A stretch of 5,591 nucleotides of DNA from JAOPZY01 sp036495025. Lineage in GTDB: Bacteria > Actinomycetota > CADDZG01 > JAHWKV01 > JAOPZY01. Below are positions 1-5,464 of the stretch, one piece after another. The position numbers and the translations under genes were made by a program. The stretch lies in assembly GCA_036495025.1 (NCBI GenBank), contig DASXNO010000076.1:1-5591 (forward strand). The letters are read 5' to 3'. The notes beneath the pieces were generated by a model, which made no database searches, was not told the origin of the DNA, and worked only from the letters and a program-made list of their open reading frames with translations. How positions within the stretch are numbered: the stretch's first letter is position 1; each line of letters begins with the position of its first letter.

Positions 1-287
1 CCTGGCCGGAGACCCCGTATCCCGGACGGGAAGCTAGGAACGGGAATTCTGTGGAATTCATGCTTCTGTTCATCACTTACGTCCGAAATGCCTCAAAGCG
101 TCCGTCGAACAGGGAGCTCCTTGGAGGCCAGAGTGAATCAAAAGTTGCGGATTTCGCATCTTTTGATGCAAACATCGGCGGGGTCCCCAGCCCGTAGCTC
201 CTTGCCGGTATTTTTTGCGCCGGTCTGATGGGCGCGAAGATCTCCTCAGGTTCGGGAGGCCGCCGCTGCGCTCCCGGAGGCTCTCCG
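1..287. other. Non-coding flank downstream of coxM, AT-richer patch
   Basis: No gene can be supported here. Two plus-strand frames stay open (1-228 and 3-197) and the second contains an ATG at 60, but codon use is mixed with many A/T third positions, unlike every confirmed gene in the window, and neither product is recognisable. The stretch from about 40 to 175 is visibly richer in A/T than its surroundings. It holds a direct repeat GGAATTC (43-49 and 53-59, 10-bp period), a palindrome GGAGCTCC (113-120), a direct repeat AGCTCCTTG (115-123 and 196-204), a strong hairpin (134-170), an A/T run around 209-216 and a GC-rich dyad CGGGAG/CTCCCG (253-258/271-276) just past the coxM stop. The region probably holds the 3' end of the coxM transcript; the remainder could be a decayed gene or mobile-element scar. 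Confidence 0.55.
134..170. terminator. 37-nt hairpin downstream of coxM, possible terminator
   Basis: The perfect 8-bp arms ATCAAAAG (137-144) and CTTTTGAT (160-167) enclose a second stem TGCG/CGCA (146-149/155-158) with a 5-nt loop GATTT and a single T-T mismatch between the stems. Two further base pairs (134-135 with 169-170) extend the base past one mismatch. It lies about 120 nt beyond the coxM stop, so on the minus strand it could end the regulator-coxM transcript. The outer arm supplies a run of four U, but no long U tract follows. A protein-binding dyad is an alternative. The hairpin itself is directly visible; its role is inferred. Confidence 0.45.
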
Positions 288-1160
288 CTACTCCAGGGAG
301 AACCCGGCCCGCTCGGCGGCCGTCTCGAGGGCGTGGCGGCAGAGGACCTTGACCATCTCCCGCTTGTAGACCGCCGACCCCCTGGTGTCGCTCACGGGGT
401 GCGTCTCCTCGGAGGCGATGCCGGAGCCACGGCGGAGCATGTCGCGGTCGAGGCTGCGCCCGACGAGGTACTCCTCGGCCTTCGACGCCCGCACATACGA
501 GAGGGCGACGCCGGCCATGCCGATCCCGCATTCGCTGACCTTGCCGTCCGCGTCCATCGTGATCTGGACCCCGACCCCGACGGTGGCGAAATCCCCGATC
601 TTGCGGTGCAGCTTCATGTAGGCGCCACCCCCGTCCCCGAGCCCCGACATCTCGATCCCCGTCAGGACCTCGGCGGGTCCGAGCGCGGTGCAGAAGCTGC
701 CGACGAAGAACTGGTCTGCGGGGATGCTCCGCTCACCGCCGGGGCCCACGGCGGTGAACGTGGCGCGGGCGGCGATGAGGGCCGGACCCCAGTCTCCGGA
801 CGGATGGGCGTAGGCGGCGGAGCCCCCGATGGTGGCGAGGTTCCGGACGAGCGGGTCGGCGATCACCCGCGCCACGTCGGCGAGCAGCGGGTAGTCGTGG
901 CGGATCGTGGGTGAGGTCTCCAGGGCGGCGTCGGTCGTCGTCGCCCCGATCCGGAGGCGGCCGCCGAACTCGTCGATGCCCGAGAGGCCGAGGTTGCGCA
1001 GGTCGACCAGGTGGCTGGGCGACTCGTAGCGGAACCGCATGAGACGTACGAGGCTCTGGCCCCCGGCGAGCGCCCGGGCGTCCCGGCCCCCGCGCTCGAG
1101 CTGGCCGACTGCCTCCTGGACCGAGCCTGGCAGATGATAGGCGAAGCGCCCGGGGTACAC
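288..1160 (-). CDS. coxM: Aerobic CO dehydrogenase medium (FAD) subunit CoxM
   Basis: This 290-aa protein is the flavoprotein subunit of Mo-Cu CO dehydrogenase. It takes electrons from the CoxS iron-sulfur clusters onto FAD and passes them to the membrane quinone pool. The N-terminal FAD-binding fold carries the two family motifs: AGGQS at residues 32-36 and TIGGS at 110-114, the latter followed by the AYAHPSGDW stretch (115-124). The C-terminal domain has the usual KLHRKIGDFATVGVGV segment at about 183-198. The length matches the family (about 288 aa). The start is GTG at 1160: the codon before it is GTC and the one before that is the TAG stop of the upstream gene, so no earlier start is possible, and the resulting N-terminus (MYPGRFAYHLP) fits family members. 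A weak AGG lies just upstream. It is co-oriented with the regulator gene and divergent from coxS-coxL, whereas form I clusters usually read coxM-coxS-coxL on one strand. Confidence 0.94.
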   Translation of the reverse strand: MYPGRFAYHLPGSVQEAVGQLERGGRDARALAGGQSLVRLMRFRYESPSHLVDLRNLGLSGIDEFGGRLRIGATTTDAALETSPTIRHDYPLLADVARVIADPLVRNLATIGGSAAYAHPSGDWGPALIAARATFTAVGPGGERSIPADQFFVGSFCTALGPAEVLTGIEMSGLGDGGGAYMKLHRKIGDFATVGVGVQITMDADGKVSECGIGMAGVALSYVRASKAEEYLVGRSLDRDMLRRGSGIASEETHPVSDTRGSAVYKREMVKVLCRHALETAAERAGFSLE

Positions 1161-1163
1161 GAC

Positions 1164-1850
1164 CTAGCTTACGCCCGCCAGGCGGGTGCCGGCCCGGGCG
1201 CTTCCCAGCCACGACCGCCCGTGGGCCTGGCCGACAAGGATGTGGGTGTGGGCCTCGACGAGACCGGCAAGGTCGGGATCGTGCTCGACGAGGTCCGGGT
1301 CGCCCGCCAGCGGCAGGAGGCAGAAGATCACCCGGCCGGCATCCTCCGCTGCCCGGGCGACGCTCCCTTCGGTGGCGAGGGTCTCGGTGCCGAGGCGGCC
1401 CACCCAGCGGATGAGCCACTCCGACGGCGAGGCGGGGGGTGACTGCGCGATGGCGACCTCACGCCGGGCGAGCGCCCGGGCGCCTGCCCGCAGCATTGCT
1501 TGAGCGAACAGCTTGCCGACCGGCGGCGCCGGCGGCTCGGGGGTGGCCGTCCCCTTGCCCATCTCGAGCAGGACGCTGCGGAAGGCCCGTGCCTCCTTCA
1601 CGCCGCCCGGCACCAGGACCAGGACGTGGTCGGAGGCATGAAGGCGGGCGAGCTGAGGCTCCAGATCCGCCGTCCAGAACCGGGCAGGGCGTCCCGCGAG
1701 CAGATCCTCGGCGACCGAGGCCGGCACTCTCCAGTCGCGGCCCGGCTTGATGCCTGGGATCCGACCCTGACGGCACCATCGGGTCACGGTGTCGGAGCTG
1801 ACTCCCAGGCGTTCCGCCACCTCGGAAACTCCGACAAACAGTTCCTGCAT
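1164..1850 (-). CDS. Helix-turn-helix (MerR/excisionase-type) protein, putative cox regulator
   Basis: This 228-aa protein has an N-terminal winged helix-turn-helix of the MerR/excisionase type at residues about 6-52. VSEVAERLGVSSDTVTRW forms the two helices, and the IPGIKPGRDWRVPASVAEDLL segment forms the wing and following helix. The remaining ~170 residues are not confidently recognised: a hydrophobic strand HVLVLVPGG (75-83), a helix, a Pro-rich linker (103-110), an Ala/Arg-rich helix (116-134) and a strand-rich end (RVIFCLLPL at 173-181, HTHILVGQ at 201-208). Spacing and strand order faintly recall the MEDS sensor domain found behind MerR-type HTHs in DcmR-like proteins, but this is by eye only. 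ATG 1850 is preceded by AGGA (RC of 1861-1864) at 10-nt spacing. Its position at the head of the coxM transcript and beside the divergent cox promoter suggests a local CO dehydrogenase regulator; that role is inferred. Confidence 0.85.
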   Translation of the reverse strand: MQELFVGVSEVAERLGVSSDTVTRWCRQGRIPGIKPGRDWRVPASVAEDLLAGRPARFWTADLEPQLARLHASDHVLVLVPGGVKEARAFRSVLLEMGKGTATPEPPAPPVGKLFAQAMLRAGARALARREVAIAQSPPASPSEWLIRWVGRLGTETLATEGSVARAAEDAGRVIFCLLPLAGDPDLVEHDPDLAGLVEAHTHILVGQAHGRSWLGSARAGTRLAGVS

Positions 1851-1865
1851 GGCCGATTTTTCCTA

Positions 1866-1880
1866 TAAGACTGGGTCTAA
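1866..1880. promoter_or_regulatory. Imperfect palindrome upstream of the regulator gene
   Basis: Read on the plus strand, AGAC (1868-1871) and GTCT (1875-1878) flank a TGG centre. The outermost T1866/A1880 also pair, with a mismatch at 1867/1879. The dyad sits between the regulator's ribosome site and its possible -10, where an autoregulatory operator would be expected. It is short, so chance is a real alternative. Confidence 0.25.
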
Positions 1881-1954
1881 ATGATACGGCGTCCCACCAA
1901 GACGGTCCACTGAAGGACAAAAGGCACAGGACGCACGTACGCCATTCTAAGCTG

Positions 1955-2010
1955 TTCTTGGAAGTTCTTGGGAAGCTCCGGGGGGGAGGTCTTGGGAAGC
2001 TCCTGGGGGG
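1955..2010. repeat. Tandem direct repeats upstream of coxS (possible operator array)
   Basis: Bases 1966-1986 and 1990-2010 are near-identical 21-mers with a 24-bp period: TCTTGGGAAGCTCC followed by a G run, differing only at 1980 (G) versus 2004 (T). A shorter third copy TTCTTGGAAG lies at 1955-1964, immediately before TTCTTGGGAAG. Each copy contains a small dyad CTT-GG(G)-AAG. The array lies 65-120 bp upstream of coxS, between the divergent genes, where iterated binding sites for a regulator would be expected. The repeats are directly visible; the operator role is inferred. Replication slippage in a G-rich tract is the simpler alternative. Confidence 0.6.
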
Positions 2011-2074
2011 CCACCAGGCCGCTCGGGGGATCGCCGGAGGCGTATCCTGTCTGCTGCGGGGGAAACCACGGGCC

Positions 2075-2647
2075 ATGCACATCTCGCTGGGGGTCAACGG
2101 CCAGCCGGTCGAAGCCGACGTTGAGCCTCGCCTGCTCCTCGTCCACTACCTGCGCGACCTCCTGCGTCTCACCGGCACGCAGATCGGTTGCGACACGACG
2201 ACCTGCGGTGCCTGCACGATCCTCATGGACGGCATGGCGGTGAAGTCCTGCGGGCTCTTTGCCGTCCAGGCCGCCGGCCGCGAGATCACGACCGTGGAGG
2301 GCCTCGCGCCGCACGGGCATCTCAACCCGGTCCAGGAGGGCTTCAAGGAGTGCTTCGCCCTCCAGTGCGGGTACTGCACGCCGGGGATGGTGCTTGCGTC
2401 GATCGCTCTGCTGACCTCCAACCCCGACCCGACCGAGGAGGAGATCCGGTGGGCCCTCTCGGGGAACATCTGCCGGTGCACCGGGTACACGAACATCGTG
2501 AAGGCGGTGCAGTGGGCCGCCGACAAGATGCGGGCGACGGCGGCTGCCCCGACGGGGATGGGGGCCATCCTCGCCGCCAACGCCGCGCCGAGCGCCTCGC
2601 TGGGTTCCTCGCAGGCTGCATCGCACGGAGGCCACGATGGCGCCTGA
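2075..2647 (+). CDS. coxS: Aerobic CO dehydrogenase small ([2Fe-2S]) subunit CoxS
   Basis: This 190-aa protein carries electrons from the CoxL molybdenum centre to CoxM FAD through two [2Fe-2S] clusters. The N-terminal plant-ferredoxin-like domain has Cys39, Cys44, Cys47 and Cys59 (C-x4-C-x2-C-x11-C), and the C-terminal four-helix domain has Cys98, Cys101, Cys133 and Cys135 (CGYC and CRC motifs), the full set of eight ligands. ATG 2075 gives the family-typical start MHISLGVNGQPVEA; GGGGGA (2058-2063) is a poor ribosome site 11 nt upstream. The protein is some 24 residues longer than the 166-aa Oligotropha CoxS because of an Ala/Ser/Gly-rich tail (about 153-190) whose coding sequence contains the coxL ribosome site and start. 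The stop overlaps coxL by 11 bp, indicating translational coupling. Confidence 0.95.
   Translation: MHISLGVNGQPVEADVEPRLLLVHYLRDLLRLTGTQIGCDTTTCGACTILMDGMAVKSCGLFAVQAAGREITTVEGLAPHGHLNPVQEGFKECFALQCGYCTPGMVLASIALLTSNPDPTEEEIRWALSGNICRCTGYTNIVKAVQWAADKMRATAAAPTGMGAILAANAAPSASLGSSQAASHGGHDGA
2627..2631 (+). promoter_or_regulatory. Ribosome binding site of coxL
   Basis: GGAGG lies 5 nt before ATG 2637, inside the last codons of coxS. It is the best Shine-Dalgarno match in the window and fixes the coxL start, giving the N-terminus MAPEAARKPGIGYSLPRRED expected for the family. Confidence 0.8.
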
Positions 2648-4991
2648 GGCGGCTCGCAAGCCCGGCATCGGCTACAGCCTGCCCCGCCGTGAGGACGACC
2701 GGTTCATCCGGGGGCAGGGGACCTTCGTCGCCGACGTCTCGGCCCCGCACATGGCCCACATGGCGGTGCTGCGAAGCCCCCTCGCCCGGGCCCGGATCCG
2801 CTCGATCAACGCCACGAGGGCCTTCACGCTCCCGGGCGTCCTTGTGGTCATCACGGGCGAGTTGCTCGCCCGGCGCAACCTCGCCTGGATGCCGACGCTG
2901 TCGGGCGACGTCCAGGCGGTGCTGGCCGTCGACGAGGTCCGCTTCCAGGGCCAGGAGGTGGCCTGCGTCGTCGCCGAGGACCCCTATACCGCGCACGACG
3001 CCCTGCAGCTCATCGAGGTCGACTACGAGCCCCTCCCCGCGCTGGTCGACCCCACCGAGGCCCTCAGCCCGGATGCTCCCCTCGTACGGGCCGACAAATC
3101 CGACAACCGTTGCTACGAGTGGCAGGCAGGGGAGCCGGAAGCAACCGACCGAGCCTTCGCGGCGGCCGCGCATGTGACCACCCTGGACACCTACTACCCA
3201 CGCTGCCACCCGGCCCCGCTGGAGTGCTGCGCCTGCCTCGCCGACGTCGACCCGGAGGAGGGCCGGGCGCGCATCTTCCTCACCTCCCAGGCTCCGCATG
3301 CCCACCGCACGGTCCTCGCCCAGCTCATGAGCCTGCCCGAGCACCAGGTGCAGATCATCTCGCCCGACATCGGCGGGGCCTTCGGCAACAAGGTGCCCCT
3401 GTATCCGGGCTACGTCCTCACGGTCGCCGCGTCGTTCCTGCTGCGCCGCCCCGTGCGGTGGATCGAGGACCGCACCGGCAACCTCCTGTCCACCGGGTTC
3501 GCCCGGGACTTCCGGATGCACGGCGAGCTCGCGCTCGACGCCGACGGACGGATCCTCGGCCTGCGCGTCCGCCTGCTCTCGGACCACGGCGCCTTCTACG
3601 CCGACGCCCAGCCGAGCAAGTTCCGGGCAGGGCTCTTCCACATCGTGACCGGTTCCTACGACATCCCCACCGCTCACATCTCGGCCACCGGCGTCTACAC
3701 GAACAAGGCGCCCGGGGGCGTCGCCTACCGGTGCTCGTTCCGTGTGACCGAAGCCTCCTACCTGATCGAGCGGCTGGTGACGACGGCAGCCTTTGAGCTC
3801 GACGTGGACCCCGCAGAGCTGCGCCGCCGCAACTTCATCCTCCCGGAGCAGTTCCCCTACCGTTCCGCCACCGGCTTCTCCTACGACTCCGGCGACTACC
3901 GCGCCGCCCTCGACCTCGCGCTGGAGAAGGCCGGCTACGAGGAGCTGCGCAAGGAGCAGGAGGAGGGCCGCCGCCGGGGCAGGCTCGTCGGCATCGGGAT
4001 GTCGAGCTTCACCGAGGTCGCCGGGGCCGGGCCGAGCAAGGACTACGACCTGATGGGCATCAAGATGTTCGACTCGGCGGAGCTCGCCATCATCCCCACC
4101 GGGAAGGCCATCCTCAAGCTCGGGGTCCAGAGCCAGGGGCAGGGCCACGAGACGACCTTCGCCCAGATCGTGGGCCACGAACTCGGGATCTCACCCGCCG
4201 ATGTCCTCGTGCAGCACGGCGACACCGACAACAGCCCGTACGGCCTCGGCACGTTCGGGTCCCGGAGCACCCCCACCGGGGGCGCAGCCACGGCGGTCGT
4301 CTGCCGGCAGCTCCTCAACAAGGCGAAGAAGATCGCGGCCTACCTCATGGAGGTGGACGACGACGACATCGCCTGGGAGCCCGGCCGCTTCTACCTCAAG
4401 AGTGCCCAGGACCAGGAGGTCACCATCCAGCAGGTGGCGGCCGCCGCCTACACCAACCCCCCGGACGGCATGGAGCCCGGACTCGACGCCGTCTCCTACT
4501 ACGACCCGCCGCAGCTCACCTTCCCCTTCGGTTCCTACGTCGTTGCGGTCGAGATCAACCCCGAGACGGGGGAATGGAAGGTGCTCAAGTTCGTCGCTGT
4601 CGACGACTGCGGGGTACGGATCAACCCCATGATCGTCGACGGCCAGATCATGGGTGGCCTGACCGAGGGGTATGCGATCGCCGCCATGCAGCGCATCGAC
4701 TTCGACGCCCAGGGGGCATCGTCGGGCTCCAACTTCGAGGACTATCTCGTACCCACCGCCTGGGAGACGCCCCGCTTCGAGCTCCACGAGATGGTCACGC
4801 CGTGCCCCCATCATCCGCTCGGGGCCAAGGGCGTCGGGGAGTCCCCGACGGTGGGGTCGCCGGCGGCCTTCGTCAACGCGGTGGTCGATGCCCTCTCCCA
4901 CCTGGGCGTGAGCAACATCGACATGCCGCTGACGTCCGACAAGGTCTGGGAGGCCATCGAGGAGTCCCGCCCGAAGAAGGCTGCGGGCTGA
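2637..4991 (+). CDS. coxL: Aerobic CO dehydrogenase large (Mo-Cu) subunit CoxL, form I
   Basis: This 784-aa catalytic subunit oxidises CO with water to CO2 at a molybdopterin-cytosine-dinucleotide Mo-Cu centre. The form I loop AYRCSFR is at residues 363-369, with Cys366 as the expected copper ligand; form II proteins have AYRGAGR-type loops instead. Other active-site and cofactor motifs are present: SQAPH with Gln218, GGAFG at 246-250, GQGHET at 501-506 with Gln502, GTFGSRST at 538-545, and KGVGES with Glu735 as the likely catalytic base. By recall, the Oligotropha enzyme has KGVAES at that last motif. The segment GSYDIPTAH through VTEASYLIER aligns very closely with recalled form I CoxL sequences. 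Length is slightly under the 809 aa of Oligotropha CoxL, with no gap apparent in a core motif. It overlaps coxS by 11 bp, and its TGA overlaps the probable CTG start of the next gene. Maturation genes usually found downstream are not in the window. Confidence 0.97.
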   Translation: MAPEAARKPGIGYSLPRREDDRFIRGQGTFVADVSAPHMAHMAVLRSPLARARIRSINATRAFTLPGVLVVITGELLARRNLAWMPTLSGDVQAVLAVDEVRFQGQEVACVVAEDPYTAHDALQLIEVDYEPLPALVDPTEALSPDAPLVRADKSDNRCYEWQAGEPEATDRAFAAAAHVTTLDTYYPRCHPAPLECCACLADVDPEEGRARIFLTSQAPHAHRTVLAQLMSLPEHQVQIISPDIGGAFGNKVPLYPGYVLTVAASFLLRRPVRWIEDRTGNLLSTGFARDFRMHGELALDADGRILGLRVRLLSDHGAFYADAQPSKFRAGLFHIVTGSYDIPTAHISATGVYTNKAPGGVAYRCSFRVTEASYLIERLVTTAAFELDVDPAELRRRNFILPEQFPYRSATGFSYDSGDYRAALDLALEKAGYEELRKEQEEGRRRGRLVGIGMSSFTEVAGAGPSKDYDLMGIKMFDSAELAIIPTGKAILKLGVQSQGQGHETTFAQIVGHELGISPADVLVQHGDTDNSPYGLGTFGSRSTPTGGAATAVVCRQLLNKAKKIAAYLMEVDDDDIAWEPGRFYLKSAQDQEVTIQQVAAAAYTNPPDGMEPGLDAVSYYDPPQLTFPFGSYVVAVEINPETGEWKVLKFVAVDDCGVRINPMIVDGQIMGGLTEGYAIAAMQRIDFDAQGASSGSNFEDYLVPTAWETPRFELHEMVTPCPHHPLGAKGVGESPTVGSPAAFVNAVVDALSHLGVSNIDMPLTSDKVWEAIEESRPKKAAG
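4973..4980 (+). promoter_or_regulatory. Ribosome binding site supporting a CTG start at 4988
   Basis: GAAGAAGG lies 7 nt before CTG 4988, within the last codons of coxL. It is the only purine-rich site placed to initiate the lipoprotein, and it supports a start overlapping the coxL stop (CTGA). Confidence 0.4.
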
Positions 4992-5371
4992 CCCGTTTCT
5001 GCTCCCGCCCTGGGGCCCGCTCAGGGACCCGCCCTGGGGCCGGGATCGCGCTGTCCCTCGTCCTGCTGGTCGCAGCGTGCGGGGCTCCGAGGCAGGCCAC
5101 GATCCGCGGAACCCTCGTGACGGTGGCTACCTTTGCCGGCGACCCCGACCAGCCAACGGCCGGGACCGTCGAAGCCCACGCCGGCAGGGCCGACGGCCCC
5201 GTGGCGGCCAAGGCCCAGGCCGGGTCCGACGGCGTCTTCACGATCCAGGTGCCGGCCGGCACCTACTTCCTGAGCGCCAACGTCAACCGGGTCCTTTGCC
5301 TGTCCGACACCTCGGTCACCGTCACCGCCGAGGCGGGCGCCAGGCTCGACGTGGTCTGCACCTCGGCCTGA
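4988..5371 (+). CDS. Small putative lipoprotein with a carboxypeptidase-regulatory-like fold
   Basis: Read from CTG 4988 this is a 127-aa exported protein. The N-terminus is Arg-rich (TRFCSRPGARSGTR), followed by a hydrophobic stretch (ALSLVLLVAA) and a lipobox LVAAC with the lipidated Cys at residue 31. The mature ~97 residues look like a small beta-sandwich of the carboxypeptidase regulatory-like type: GTVEAHAGR, SDGVFTIQVPAGTYFLSANV, then VTVTAEAGARLDVVC. Two further Cys (LCLSD and the final VVCTSA) could form a disulfide. No ATG or TTG fits: the nearest in-frame ATG/GTG upstream is GTG 4802, deep inside coxL, which would bury the signal peptide. The CTG in CTGA, with GAAGAAGG 7 nt upstream, would couple translation to coxL. 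A start-codon or assembly error is the alternative. Function is unknown; neighbourhood suggests co-transcription with coxSL. Confidence 0.7.
   Translation: MTRFCSRPGARSGTRPGAGIALSLVLLVAACGAPRQATIRGTLVTVATFAGDPDQPTAGTVEAHAGRADGPVAAKAQAGSDGVFTIQVPAGTYFLSANVNRVLCLSDTSVTVTAEAGARLDVVCTSA
5004..5041 (+). repeat. 14-bp direct repeat in the lipoprotein signal region
   Basis: CCCGCCCTGGGGCC occurs at 5004-5017 and 5028-5041, a 24-bp (8-codon) period that keeps the reading frame and encodes RPGA twice in the Arg-rich n-region of the signal peptide. It looks like a local in-frame duplication lengthening the n-region. Confidence 0.6.
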
Positions 5372-5401
5372 GGGCCCAACCAATCTCGCCCTCTGGACAA
5401 C

Positions 5402-5444
5402 CTTTGAGTAAATACTGTTGTTCTACGACAGAATATACTCAAAG
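5402..5444. terminator. 43-nt AT-rich hairpin between convergent genes
   Basis: The perfect 9-bp arms CTTTGAGTA (5402-5410) and TACTCAAAG (5436-5444) enclose a partly paired AATA/AATA bulge and an inner 7-bp stem CTGTTGT/ACGACAG (5415-5421/5425-5431, one G-U pair) with a 3-nt loop. It starts 30 nt after the lipoprotein stop and 20 nt past the stop of the convergent right-edge gene, a natural place for a two-way terminator. No U tract follows on either strand, as in U-less terminators reported from high-GC bacteria. Its low GC content stands out from the neighbouring genes, so an inserted element or protein-binding dyad is also possible. Confidence 0.55.
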
Positions 5445-5464
5445 ACTTACAAGAGCGCTCTGCC

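Larger units (their letters stand above)
1851..2074. promoter_or_regulatory. Divergent promoter region between regulator-coxM and coxSL
   Basis: This 224-bp gap separates the start codons of two divergent transcripts, so both promoters should lie here. On the minus side, an AT-rich stretch (about 1859-1886) holds a possible -10 (TATCAT, RC of 1881-1886), a dyad at 1866-1880 and an AGGA ribosome site (RC of 1861-1864). No convincing -35 at proper spacing was found. On the plus side, the sequence from 1955 to 2010 is occupied by G-rich direct repeats, and the coxS ribosome site is probably GGGGGA (2058-2063). An in-frame TTG at 1958 could extend coxS by 39 residues, but that extension only encodes the repeats and does not match CoxS proteins, so it is treated as untranslated. 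Confidence 0.65.

Noticed and set aside
60..197. Possible 45-aa plus-strand ORF starting MLLFITYVRN
   Set aside because: Codon third positions are mixed and unlike the confirmed genes, there is no clear ribosome site, the product is not recognised, and it runs through the 134-170 hairpin.
95..220. Possible riboswitch (faint c-di-AMP ydaO-like pieces such as GTGAATC, then a GC stem and a T run, on the plus strand)
   Set aside because: Only scattered short matches, core motifs are not in a convincing arrangement, and there is no plus-strand gene downstream to control; the next gene is coxM on the other strand.
205..224. Classical plus-strand intrinsic terminator at the T run (211-216)
   Set aside because: Only a weak 4-bp outer stem (CGGC/GCCG) precedes the T run, and no plus-strand gene upstream needs terminating.
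73..531. Minus-strand open frame overlapping the coxM 3' end
   Set aside because: It is an Arg/Pro/Gly-rich shadow of coxM running into the non-coding flank, with no recognisable domain.
1958..2074. N-terminal extension of coxS from TTG 1958
   Set aside because: The added 39 residues only translate the promoter repeats (LGKLRGG, LGKLLGG) and have no counterpart in CoxS; ATG 2075 gives the family N-terminus.
2343..4178. Long minus-strand open frame opposite coxL (611 codons)
   Set aside because: It is an antisense frame kept open by the GC-rich codon pattern of coxS and coxL; the plus-strand product is unmistakable.
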